Positions 5,994 to 14,305 of a stretch of DNA of 64,000 nt are shown here, piece by piece. The stretch covers positions 186,001 through 250,000 of the forward strand of contig NZ_JACJUV010000001.1 of the NCBI RefSeq assembly GCF_014218805.1, read 5' to 3'. The position numbers and the translations under genes are program-made. How positions within the stretch are numbered: position 1 is the first letter of the stretch; each line of letters opens with the position of its first letter. This DNA is from Teredinibacter franksiae (lineage in GTDB: Bacteria > Pseudomonadota > Gammaproteobacteria > Pseudomonadales > Cellvibrionaceae). The notes under the pieces were generated by a model, which did not search any database, was not told the DNA's origin, and saw nothing but the letters and a program-made list of their open reading frames with translations.

Positions 5994-6021
5994 GAGGGTT
6001 CAAGTCCCTTCCGGGTCGCCA
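5994..6021 (+). tRNA. Partial tRNA 3' end; right attachment site of the element
   Basis: T stem-loop GAGGG / TTCAAGT / CCCTT (5994-6010), then an acceptor 3' strand CCGGGTC, discriminator G and encoded CCA (6019-6021). The matching acceptor 5' strand (GACCCGG), D arm and anticodon arm are not found upstream, so only the 3' end is here. This is what an element integrated into a tRNA gene leaves at its right end. The amino acid identity cannot be told from this part. Confidence 0.7.
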
Positions 6022-6068
6022 GATACAAAAAAGCCCCCTACTCTGTGAGTAGGGGCTTTTTTGTATCT
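6021..6068. terminator. Bidirectional intrinsic terminator after the tRNA end
   Basis: Two long arms, 6021-6043 and 6047-6068, pair almost perfectly around a TGT loop with one bulged C. The GC core (GCCCCCTACTC / GAGTAGGGGC) is flanked by A and T runs, so it can stop transcription from the tRNA side and from the minus-strand gene ending at 6162. Confidence 0.85.
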
Positions 6069-6161
6069 GCTACTTTAATAAGGTTCTAGCTTAATAGGCT
6101 GCACTTGACCACTGCTCAGTGGCGAAACTAAGCTCTCATCTATTGTAGATACCCAGCTCAC

Positions 6162-7628
6162 CTAATACCTAAAATTTAAACCCAAGCTAATTGCTGCGCC
6201 TCTCGGAGTGTCCGACCCATTAATCTTCACACTATCTAGGGTCGTGGATACATCCACACTGAGCACATCAAACACTGTAGCGCCCGCACTTAAATACTCC
6301 AGCCCATCATTAGATAAGTTACTACGGTACCCTAAACGTAAATTCGGCATCCATTTTTTTGAGCTTTGGTAAGCGCCAGCAATTACAAACCATTGATAGT
6401 CATCCCCAAAAATATCGCCCACTTCGTTCATATCAATTTGCGTATTCACGCTCCAACCACCATCGCCACTAAACAGAGATGCATCAAACCTTAATAGAGG
6501 ATCAATTTTGTAAGTCGACTCCTTAGTGAGCTTTCTTATGGTTTCTACCTTCCAATAACGCTCACGATCGAAGCTTGGAAATGAAAACTCTGCACCGGTC
6601 AAATCATTAGCTGTAATACCAACAGCTAGGTTACTACTAACCCACATAGCACCAATATCTAACCCTAGCCTGCTCGAGTAGCGATAATCAGTTTCCCGGA
6701 TATCATCAAAAAGCTTTTCTGAATCGCTGAGCTCGGCAAAACGAGTATCCAGAAAGGCAAGCCCCGCCCAATATATTTTGGGCTTCAGACCAAAGAACAA
6801 AGCCCCCTCTTCAGACCGAAAAAATTCCCGACTGTAATTAAAAGAAAGACCACTAATATTTGCGCCTTTAATTAATAGAAGGCTGTCATTCGTAATTTTT
6901 AGGTTTGCTGAGTTTTCAGACGGGTTAACGATAAGCTGAAAATCGTCGCTTAGAGCAAAAACAGTCTCTGTCGTATCGGGTGGTAGTTTTTTAGCTGCTT
7001 CGAGCTGATTGCGAGCGATCTCTTGGTCAAATTCAAATGAATCGAACCCCCCTCGGGCTTTAGAGGCGAAAAACGAAAACAACTCAAGCGTTACCGCACC
7101 ACCCCATTTGTCGTTTGAAATATGGATGGGAAGCGTTCCATAAAGCTGAGATTTAGCATAAGTTTCTTCAGCAATAATAGCCGTGGCTGAGGCAAAAAAA
7201 GTAGCCTGAGACTGCACGGCATCCCACCAACGTGCAAATTCCGGGTTTTGGTCGAGTATATCCTGAAAAGTTGGATTACTTGGAAGGTTTACCGGTTCAT
7301 CGGGCAGGTCGGGTGGAATAGACCCATCTCCAGGCTCTTCCCCGTTAATTACATCACTGATCAGATCGACCAACATGAAAATATTGTCGACGTTGCCGTA
7401 TTCCAAACCACCACTGAATGAAAGACCCATCTCTCTTTTAAATTTGGTCGGCAACTCGGCACTAGCCGCAGGGGCCGCCGGATTATAGATGCTGGAACCC
7501 ATTCCGTGAGAGTAATTTGCTGAGCCAAGCGTAAGTGCGTTACCCGCCCTAGCAACGCCGGTACTTGCAGAAGCACTATTAAAAGCGAGGAGCAACGAAA
7601 AAAAACTAGCCCCAATAAATTTGTACAT
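6162..7628 (-). CDS. Outer-membrane beta-barrel protein, TraF_2-like
   Basis: A 488-residue exported protein. A signal peptide (MYKFIGASFFSLLLAFNSASA) precedes TGVARAGNALTLGSANYSHG and a YNPAA motif typical of the TraF_2 family, annotated as conjugal-transfer TraF but widespread in genomes without conjugation genes. The rest has alternating hydrophobic strands and ends in an aromatic residue (LNFRY), as outer-membrane barrels do. Not related to the thioredoxin-like TraF of F plasmid. It lies outside the mobile element, alone on the minus strand. The role is unknown; a porin- or transporter-like function is a guess. Confidence 0.7.
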   Translation of the reverse strand: MYKFIGASFFSLLLAFNSASASTGVARAGNALTLGSANYSHGMGSSIYNPAAPAASAELPTKFKREMGLSFSGGLEYGNVDNIFMLVDLISDVINGEEPGDGSIPPDLPDEPVNLPSNPTFQDILDQNPEFARWWDAVQSQATFFASATAIIAEETYAKSQLYGTLPIHISNDKWGGAVTLELFSFFASKARGGFDSFEFDQEIARNQLEAAKKLPPDTTETVFALSDDFQLIVNPSENSANLKITNDSLLLIKGANISGLSFNYSREFFRSEEGALFFGLKPKIYWAGLAFLDTRFAELSDSEKLFDDIRETDYRYSSRLGLDIGAMWVSSNLAVGITANDLTGAEFSFPSFDRERYWKVETIRKLTKESTYKIDPLLRFDASLFSGDGGWSVNTQIDMNEVGDIFGDDYQWFVIAGAYQSSKKWMPNLRLGYRSNLSNDGLEYLSAGATVFDVLSVDVSTTLDSVKINGSDTPRGAAISLGLNFRY

Positions 7629-8063
7629 ACTATTACTCTGGTAGACCTCAGCACCCAGCCAAGTATATCAATCAATCATAAGCCTGCAACGAAACTCCCC
7701 CCAACATAATCGCAACATCGAAGCGGCTAATCATCCACTATTTTGTTGAACGTCAAAAAACAACATGGAACACCAAGTAACGTGATTTTCGACCTATGCG
7801 CTCCCAATTTCACCGTCAGGAGGCTTGAACCTATGCGAAAAGCTCTTTATACACAACTATTTGGTGTGCGGGCAATTAAAGGCTCGCAAATAATATCTCT
7901 ATCGTCACCGCCCAGCTCACGACCACTCCAAGCAGATCAGTTTATGCATGATCTTGCCAGACCCTGACCTAAAGAACATAACACAAATTAATCTAGCAAC
8001 GATTCGTGTGTTTTCACCCATGCTACCCATACCCACTCTGCCGTAACCACAAAAATTCAGCGC
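7629..8063. other. Intergenic stretch with one possible small ORF
   Basis: No convincing gene. On the plus strand, AGGAGG (7818-7823) precedes an ATG at 7833 that opens a 44-codon frame to 7967; its translation is unremarkable and unsupported by any neighbour. The left part should carry the promoter of the gene starting at 7628. Confidence 0.3.
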
Positions 8064-8099
8064 AAAAAAATCCGGAGCCAGCTAAAGGCCGGCCCCGGA
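8064..8099 (-). terminator. Intrinsic terminator of the cellulase gene
   Basis: On the minus strand TCCGGGGCC (8099-8091) pairs with GGCTCCGGA (8079-8071), nine pairs including one G-U, followed by seven T. It lies 30 bases after the cellulase stop. Confidence 0.8.
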
Positions 8100-8128
8100 C
8101 TCATCGATGAAGACAAACTAAAATCGAT

Positions 8129-10273
8129 TTACCAGGAAGCCTCTAAAATACTCCACTTCCTTTCATCTAAGCCTAGCCACTCACCCCAACCAGCGGTATT
8201 ACTAATAGGGTCATAGGCATGGCCATACAAACCGCCGGTATCTCCAGACTCTGGGTTAATAGACCAGAAACAGCTTTCTATGCCCTTTTCAGACAAGTAG
8301 CTGGAGAATGCATTTTGCCACTGTAGATCGACAACACCGGGGCTAATGTGAGCCCAGCGATCCTGGTCACGAATCGAGGCCTTATCGGGCCAATCAATAT
8401 TGCCGCCCCACTCGCCGACGACCATGGCGTAGCCTAAATCTCTTAGGTAACCAAAGTGCTCCTCCCAGCCAGCGCGTAAAATCGCGGCATCAATAACGAT
8501 ATTACAACCATTGTCACCAGCCTCGTCACCCTCCAATCCCTCACACGCTGGTTGCCCTGGATCCATAAACATGCGTTGCACGAACACAGATGGGCCATAA
8601 GTATGGGGTGAATACACCAACCTCTCTTTGGGAATATTGGGCGGACTGTCCCCCGCTTCAAACAAATTCTCACCCCAGTTTGGATTAGTGAATATTTCTC
8701 CATGGGGAATATCGACTTTGTCATCGGGATTCCCATCCTGATTGCCAGCCGACGCCGAAATACCCTGCACGAACACCAATAAATTCGGATTCACCTCATC
8801 GATAGCCTGAAAGGCAGCTGCCGAAAGTGATGCCCACTCGGCCCAAGTGTAATCCCATGGCTCGTTGAAAATATCAATACCGATAATATTATCTACACCC
8901 AACTGTGTCGATAACCCCGCTAGCTCCCGCAGAGTATTCAACCATGCTGCTTGGCCGTACGCCTGAACGTTGGAGACAGAGCCAGGGTTCCCCGAAGCGG
9001 CACAGGAAGAATCTTCTCGGGTGAAATCGTAATTATCTCGATCTGCATCCACATAAGGGGGTCGCGAATCCAAACGGCCTGCTCGCCAACCCACATAATT
9101 TGAACAGGAGTGAATATCGAGCATTACCTCAATACCGTTGGCATCGGCAGCCAGAATAAACTGCTCCATGGCCAGTCGGGCATTGTCCACCCGCACTGAG
9201 GCGTGATTCTTCAATACGTTTCCTGTTCCCTGTGAGTCATTTGGGTCGAGAGTTTGGGGGGCAATCGGGAAGCGCACGACGTTTATGCCCTTCGCCAACA
9301 GGTCGTCCATCGTATCTTGAATCGTCCTTCCGGTACCGGCATTGCCATTGGCCCAGAAAGTATTTCCCATGTAAAGCTCCATAGGTGCACCGCTGGGGTT
9401 TGCGGGATCGTCAGAGGGTTCATGACGCCCTTCTAGCCCAAACCAAGATCCACAACGCACAGGGAATACATCACCATTTTTAGTGATATTACCTGAGCCA
9501 TCCACCCGAAAAATAGCATTGCCATTAGCGCTGGAACTTGAACTACTGGAACTTGAATTACTAGAACTTGAAGAAGAATTACTCGAACTGCTTGAACTGG
9601 AGGAGTCACTGGAGCTGGAGGAGGAGCTGCTAGAACTACAATCACTTACAATACCCCCGCTTCCCCCCTGAGCTTCACAAGTGTTACTGCCAATACAGCT
9701 CTGATTATTTTCCCAGCCCCAACCGTTATTTTGATTTTCACACAAAGGCCATTGGCCCTCGCCGTACCACTGACAAACTTCTTCGCATTGACCACTGGAA
9801 GAGCTTGAGCTGCTGCTCGATGAAGAGCTGCTCGAACTAGACGAAGGAGTGCTGGAGGATGAACTACTAGACGACGAGCTACTTGAAGAACTCGAATTAA
9901 TACCATCGCCGATACAGGACGGTTGCGACAAACCACCATTTGATGCGCCCTGAAAGCCAATAGTGGTTGACTGATTAGCGCCCAAATTACCATTCCAAGA
10001 AATATTGGAAGCCGTAACTGTGTTGCCTGAAACGCCATAGCTAGCGCTCCAACCGTTGGTGAACTGGGGAGATTCGTTAAATACGATATCAATCGACCAG
10101 CCGCTGACCGGTGCTCCAGTATTAGTAATAGTAATATCTGTTTGATAACCACTTCCCCAGTGGTTCCATGAAGAAACATTGCACGTAATATCTGCGAAAA
10201 CGGTGGGCGACAGTACTACTGTCACTGTCACACCTACCGCACGCAGAGATTTTAACAACTTAAATATTTTCAT
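8129..10273 (-). CDS. Modular cellulase: CBM2, CBM10 and GH5
   Basis: A 714-residue secreted endoglucanase-type enzyme acting outside the cell on cellulose or a related beta-glucan. Order: signal peptide (1-27), CBM2 (about 28-120, with Cys near each end and exposed Trp), a polyserine linker, CBM10 (about 160-205, Cys/Trp-rich, QWYGEGQWPLC), a second polyserine linker, then a GH5 domain (about 250-714). The acid/base Glu is in IFNEPWDY (near 468) and the nucleophile Glu in VVGEWGGN (near 621). CBM10 and polyserine linkers are characteristic of Cellvibrio-type degraders. It is a single-gene unit ending at the terminator at 8064-8099. GH5 subfamily and exact substrate are not clear. Confidence 0.93.
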   Translation of the reverse strand: MKIFKLLKSLRAVGVTVTVVLSPTVFADITCNVSSWNHWGSGYQTDITITNTGAPVSGWSIDIVFNESPQFTNGWSASYGVSGNTVTASNISWNGNLGANQSTTIGFQGASNGGLSQPSCIGDGINSSSSSSSSSSSSSSSTPSSSSSSSSSSSSSSSSSGQCEEVCQWYGEGQWPLCENQNNGWGWENNQSCIGSNTCEAQGGSGGIVSDCSSSSSSSSSSDSSSSSSSSNSSSSSSNSSSSSSSSSANGNAIFRVDGSGNITKNGDVFPVRCGSWFGLEGRHEPSDDPANPSGAPMELYMGNTFWANGNAGTGRTIQDTMDDLLAKGINVVRFPIAPQTLDPNDSQGTGNVLKNHASVRVDNARLAMEQFILAADANGIEVMLDIHSCSNYVGWRAGRLDSRPPYVDADRDNYDFTREDSSCAASGNPGSVSNVQAYGQAAWLNTLRELAGLSTQLGVDNIIGIDIFNEPWDYTWAEWASLSAAAFQAIDEVNPNLLVFVQGISASAGNQDGNPDDKVDIPHGEIFTNPNWGENLFEAGDSPPNIPKERLVYSPHTYGPSVFVQRMFMDPGQPACEGLEGDEAGDNGCNIVIDAAILRAGWEEHFGYLRDLGYAMVVGEWGGNIDWPDKASIRDQDRWAHISPGVVDLQWQNAFSSYLSEKGIESCFWSINPESGDTGGLYGHAYDPISNTAGWGEWLGLDERKWSILEASW

Positions 10274-10485
10274 TGTTATTCCTCTGACGGTTTAAAAATA
10301 GGGGTTCGCAAAACATGATGCCCTAGGCTATTAGAATGATGGGGGCATTAAATCAACGTGCCGGCCCTACAGAAGATGGTATTCGCCTGTAAAACCAGAT
10401 AAATGATTTTCCTTTTGGGAAATCAGAAGAAGAGTGTTTTCGGGGTTGGTCAAACATTCGAGAATGAATCTTTTTAGCGAGACCA

Positions 10486-10932
10486 TTAAAAGAATGCGAT
10501 TGACTGGACGCCAATAATTATTATTAAAAAAACGACAGCAGCCACACTCAATACAAAACAGAAAGTCGGATTACCAACAACTTCAATACTGCTTATGTTA
10601 CCCGCAAAAACCGAAATAGATAGCCCAATACGCGCCAACCACTTTCTTTTTTTAAAACGATTTTTACAGCTGAGAAATACGTACCCATTTTTATAGCCTT
10701 TCCAAATTAAACATTCGACGCTTAGTAGCAGGCCGAATTTCCGGAAAACATTCAAATCAACCACTATAAGAATTGAGGTGGGGATAGGGAGAGACCAACT
10801 AGAGGATTTATACGACCGAGGATAAAACTGGGTTAATCGAATATTATAAATTGAAGGTATATTACAAAACGCTTGGAAGTGCCGCCAACAACTAAACCAT
10901 TTGAATATCATCAACACATGTTTTCGTATCAA
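10486..10932 (-). CDS. Doubtful small membrane protein
   Basis: An open frame of 148 codons overlapping the end of the sigma-factor gene by 41 bases. The C-terminal third contains a strongly hydrophobic segment (VAAVVFLIIIIGV) preceded by a Lys/Arg-rich stretch, which could be a real membrane protein of about 90 residues starting inside the frame. The N-terminal part looks like chance translation and no good RBS is seen. Kept only as a possibility; otherwise 10274-10890 holds just the upstream region of the cellulase gene. Confidence 0.25.
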   Translation of the reverse strand: MIRKHVLMIFKWFSCWRHFQAFCNIPSIYNIRLTQFYPRSYKSSSWSLPIPTSILIVVDLNVFRKFGLLLSVECLIWKGYKNGYVFLSCKNRFKKRKWLARIGLSISVFAGNISSIEVVGNPTFCFVLSVAAVVFLIIIIGVQSIAFF

Positions 10933-11791
10933 ATAACTTCAATTTTTCAGGATTACGCAGGACGTGAATTGCCTGAATTTTTTTGTCTGATATTTCAAAA
11001 TTGAATGCGGAAACAGGCTGACCTCCATCAGACACCAAAAAACCTGGCGCGCCATTAAACCAAACTTCATCTATCGAATGAGAGCCACTTTCAACGGCCG
11101 ATGTTAGATACGTCAGTACTACATCGACAACCACATCTAAACCCTTTAGGGTGTGAGGCAGTGCGAAAGCCTTACCACCACCATCACTATGAAAACTTAC
11201 ATTACTCTGCAAAACATTTACCAAGCCGGATATATCACCCTGCTTTACCGCTGAAAAAAACGCGTGAATGACCTCTTGATGCTCAACTGAATCATGACTA
11301 TAGCGAATTCTGTCTTTATCAATTTTACTTCGGGCACGACTAGCCATTTTTCGGCAAGTCACTGATGGTTTTTCTAAAATGTCGGCTACTTCGGAGAAGC
11401 CAAAATGGAAAAGGTCGTGCAATATATAAACAACCCGCTCCTCAGGCGAGAGCTTTTCCAATAGCACCAACAGCGCCATCGTTATCGACTCGTCAATTTC
11501 ATAGCTTGAATCTGGATTGTCTTTATTCTCTATAAAGGGTTCCGGCAACCAAGTACCCATATACTCTTCCCGCATAACGCAAGACGAACGAAGGTGGTCC
11601 ACCGCCAATCTTGACGCAACGGTACAAAGCCAAGACTGCGGAGATTTAATAGACGGATGGTCTGCGTCGTGCCACTTTAAAAACGTTTCGTGAACAATAT
11701 CTTCGGCTTCAAATGCCGAACCTGTTATTCGATAAGCCAGACCAAGCAATTTTGCCCGCGCACCTTCAAATGTGTCAATTACATCGTTCAT
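10892..11791 (-). CDS. ECF41-family sigma factor with fused SnoaL-like domain
   Basis: A 299-residue sigma factor that directs RNA polymerase to specific promoters. Region 2 (about 8-75) and region 4 (about 105-160) are joined by a linker carrying WLPEP (81-85). The C-terminal SnoaL_2-like domain (about 168-290) carries DGGGK (203-207) and NPEKL (280-284). These three motifs are the signature of group ECF41, where the fused domain, not a separate anti-sigma factor, controls activity. ECF41 genes usually sit beside one target gene for a carboxymuconolactone decarboxylase, oxidoreductase or epimerase; here the matching AhpD-like gene with a consensus promoter is at 22784, on the far side of the cluster. 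Confidence 0.93.
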   Translation of the reverse strand: MNDVIDTFEGARAKLLGLAYRITGSAFEAEDIVHETFLKWHDADHPSIKSPQSWLCTVASRLAVDHLRSSCVMREEYMGTWLPEPFIENKDNPDSSYEIDESITMALLVLLEKLSPEERVVYILHDLFHFGFSEVADILEKPSVTCRKMASRARSKIDKDRIRYSHDSVEHQEVIHAFFSAVKQGDISGLVNVLQSNVSFHSDGGGKAFALPHTLKGLDVVVDVVLTYLTSAVESGSHSIDEVWFNGAPGFLVSDGGQPVSAFNFEISDKKIQAIHVLRNPEKLKLFDTKTCVDDIQMV

Positions 11792-11962
11792 TTGGCTAAA
11801 GTCCCTTACGCAACCATGGATTAAGCACGAATCTTATTGAGGTATATTTCTCTTGCCAAGAAAAATAACCAGTAAATTCAACCTAACCAATAAAACACGC
11901 CGCATAACGATTTTTTGCGACATCTGTTGGGCAAATTTTTGCAAGGGACTGAGTGTTTACCT

Positions 11963-12637
11963 CTAGGGTTTCATATTCACGGCTTCCTTTACCCAGGGGC
12001 GAGCACAGTTTTTAGCCTCGAAAGCATCCCCACCTTTTTTCACTACATCATCTGTACCCCAGTCAATATCTCTATCGATCGGGCGCATGAGGGGAATATG
12101 TTTAGAGCAGTGAATGTATGCTTCCTCTATGTCAAGCGAAAACCAAAATTCTGGCCTACGCCCCTTTGCCAAAAGCGACAGATCTAGAGATTCCCCCATT
12201 TCCGCCAATAAATTATCCGCAACATCATTTGCTACAACTGATGCACTTCCATTTATGTGTAAGCCAATAGTTGAGCTAAAATCGATAAATATCATTCCCA
12301 TATGCGGGTTTTCAGCAACATTCCCAGCGCTTGCCATAACCCCATTTCCACGGTACTCAGGAAATATAATACGTTTCTTAGAAAGTATGTAGAGTGAATT
12401 TTTCATGCCAGCACGAAAGGAACAGTCGCATTCTCCCTTTTTATCAGATGTTGCAATAAACGCCATATCCTGCTCATTGACAAATCCACACATACGTTCG
12501 TTTAAATAATTTAGAACTTGCTTATTATAAAAATTCTCAGCTCTACGCTGTGTGCCGTACATTCTCTGAAGTTTATGCTCACCATCAGAACCAGGAATGT
12601 TTTTTTGTTTATCTATATCCACCTCAACCCCCTCCAT
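11963..12637 (-). CDS. PPOX-type flavin-binding split-barrel protein
   Basis: A 224-residue protein of the pyridoxamine 5'-phosphate oxidase-like family, FMN-binding split barrels that act as oxidases or reductases. The motif MAFIATSDKKGECDCSFRAG and the following strand with FPEYRGNG match the flavin-binding core. I chose the ATG at 12637 because AGGAAAATA lies just before it; the frame extends to a TTG at 12709 without an RBS. It lies 171 bases upstream of the sigma-factor gene on the same strand. It may act on the cluster's product or a flavin-dependent step; substrate unknown. Confidence 0.75.
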   Translation of the reverse strand: MEGVEVDIDKQKNIPGSDGEHKLQRMYGTQRRAENFYNKQVLNYLNERMCGFVNEQDMAFIATSDKKGECDCSFRAGMKNSLYILSKKRIIFPEYRGNGVMASAGNVAENPHMGMIFIDFSSTIGLHINGSASVVANDVADNLLAEMGESLDLSLLAKGRRPEFWFSLDIEEAYIHCSKHIPLMRPIDRDIDWGTDDVVKKGGDAFEAKNCARPWVKEAVNMKP

Positions 12638-12783
12638 TATTTTCCTATATGCCTTTTGGTATCGACATTTAATGCTAACGTAAATATTATCGGGCGAAAC
12701 TACCCCCAAAATTAATTTTGAATAGAAACCAACGCGTGCGTATTTTATCTGTTATGTACAAGCACGCGCTCAGTATACCTAAC

Positions 12784-13179
12784 CTACAATTCCACTTTAG
12801 CGGGCTCAACACCCTCGAAGACATTCAGGGTAAACAGGATCAAAGAAAGAACAACGACCAATGATCCAATGGATATTCCCACCGCCGCGAGGGGCTGCCC
12901 TTTGGTTAAAAGTACAACCGAAACCATCATGATGGGTAACCCAAGATTGTGGCCCCAAAAGTGTATTCTAGCCTTTATCGAACAGATACTTGACGCGTAC
13001 CTAATATAGATAAAGCCACATAGGGCCATGCTCATCCACCCTAGTAAGTTCACATGTGCATGGGCAGAAACTACCGAATAGTCTTTTGTTACACCTAAAT
13101 AAATGCCAATACCCAACCCAAATAGTAAATACAGGCTAGCAATACGTATAAACAAAATTCCTGTTTTTTCTGTTGTCAT
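12784..13179 (-). CDS. Small haem-copper oxidase subunit I-like membrane protein
   Basis: A 131-residue integral membrane protein with four predicted helices. The segment VSAHAHVNLLGWMSMALCGF resembles the haem-ligand helix of subunit I of cytochrome oxidases and defines a family of small stand-alone proteins annotated as cytochrome-c oxidase. It is too short to be an oxidase. The ATG at 13179 has GGAG upstream; the open frame continues to 13230. It lies in the biosynthetic run, 51 bases after the TauD-like gene. Possibly a haem-binding electron carrier or sensor; unproven. Confidence 0.65.
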   Translation of the reverse strand: MTTEKTGILFIRIASLYLLFGLGIGIYLGVTKDYSVVSAHAHVNLLGWMSMALCGFIYIRYASSICSIKARIHFWGHNLGLPIMMVSVVLLTKGQPLAAVGISIGSLVVVLSLILFTLNVFEGVEPAKVEL

Positions 13180-13230
13180 ACCCGCTCCAAATAATTCCAA
13201 TACCAATAAAACCGTTGACGTTAGATACAA

Positions 13231-14121
13231 TTATCGAAAACTCATTGCGTTAAATAATTTTCGATCTACATCCTCAATAGCGCGTCTACCGTGCATGATA
13301 TGTATATTATCTATTACAAGCACATCCCCAGACTGCCAATCTATTTCCACTGTAGACTCCTCAAAAATGGACTCCAGAGCGTCATGAACATCTTCTTCTA
13401 TTGGCATACCATCGGAGAACTTAATAATAGGTGCCTGATAATTATACGAAGGACCCAATATACTATTGGCAAATGATTTTTTATTAACATTTTTATTAGA
13501 TCTAACTGCACTCGTTGAATACTCATAATAAACTGATTCGTCCTCCTGTAACTCAACTCGAAATCCATTATTGTCGACCAAACTAAGAAATGCATCGAGT
13601 GTCACTTCTTCCTCAGAATTCGCGCTTGGCACTAAGTTTTTTGCCATCTTTTTCCACTTATCACCCTCTATATATCGGCAGTACATGATCTCCTTTGTAT
13701 CAAATAGGTTCTTCAGATTATTTGGCATTTTTTCCCAAACATCGTAACCATCACAAACGGTTGTTTGACTACCGGAACTTGCTGCCTTTTCACAATAAAA
13801 CCAACAAATATCAGGTTGAAATGGGTTATTACCGTGCTCCACATGCATACCAACGGCATCAAGACCAGCATCTACTTTCTGAGCCGTATTACCGTAAAAT
13901 TCACGCATAGGGTCAATTGTTACCCGACTACTACCCGATTGAACAAAGTCTGAAAACAAGTCTATATTTGTATCAAATCCGCGATACAGAATAAATCCAC
14001 AATCGCTTAACCGTGAAAACATAGAAGATTCGATTACGTTCGTTATCGGTTGCTTTTTAGAGGTTTCAATCAAAATTCCACGCGTATTTTTGTATTGTGT
14101 TATAGATATATCATTGCTCAC
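13231..14121 (-). CDS. TauD/SyrP-like Fe(II)/2-oxoglutarate oxygenase
   Basis: A 296-residue oxygenase of the TauD/TfdA family; such enzymes hydroxylate, desaturate or otherwise oxidise a small molecule using Fe(II) and 2-oxoglutarate. Metal ligands visible: His-Val-Glu (H93, E95) in GMHVEHGNNPF and the distal His (277) in HIMHGRRAI, with an Arg-rich tail for 2-oxoglutarate. The ICWFYCEKAASSGSQTTVCDG block matches SyrP-like enzymes of natural-product pathways. The GTG start at 14121 follows GAGGAG by eight bases; the frame runs on to 14223. Second oxygenase of the cluster, along with the one at 20943. Confidence 0.85.
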   Translation of the reverse strand: MSNDISITQYKNTRGILIETSKKQPITNVIESSMFSRLSDCGFILYRGFDTNIDLFSDFVQSGSSRVTIDPMREFYGNTAQKVDAGLDAVGMHVEHGNNPFQPDICWFYCEKAASSGSQTTVCDGYDVWEKMPNNLKNLFDTKEIMYCRYIEGDKWKKMAKNLVPSANSEEEVTLDAFLSLVDNNGFRVELQEDESVYYEYSTSAVRSNKNVNKKSFANSILGPSYNYQAPIIKFSDGMPIEEDVHDALESIFEESTVEIDWQSGDVLVIDNIHIMHGRRAIEDVDRKLFNAMSFR

Positions 14122-14305
14122 AACAATCTCCTCAAAATTTGTAAATAAATAATAGATTTTCCTATTCTCAGATAGCACCCAGAATTTTTTTTGCAATATC
14201 ATAATGTAACAAATTAACGACACTATTTACGGTTATACCTATACTGCTGTATCAAGGTAATAATTTAAGAATAGAAAACCAGGAAAATATTTTTTTGCTA
14301 GCGCA

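Noticed and set aside
5623..6028. Minus-strand frames over the integrase remnant and tRNA end (one containing RKGLEPST)
   Set aside because: The RKGLEPST-type peptide is the familiar false translation across a tRNA T arm; there is no RBS, and plus-strand features explain the sequence.
6162..7628. TraF-like gene as proof of a conjugative element
   Set aside because: The TraF_2 outer-membrane family is common on ordinary chromosomes, the gene lies outside the tRNA-bounded element, and no other conjugation gene is present.
9483..9671. Plus-strand frame rich in Leu and Glu
   Set aside because: It is the antisense of the second polyserine linker of the cellulase gene.
10486..10932. Membrane-protein-like frame beside the sigma-factor gene as the ECF41 partner gene
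   Set aside because: It overlaps the sigma gene by 41 bases, has no clear RBS, and does not match the usual partner families; kept only at low confidence.
12725..12775. Inverted GCGTGC / GCACGC pair as a terminator
   Set aside because: The loop is over 20 bases and no T run follows, so it is too weak to call.
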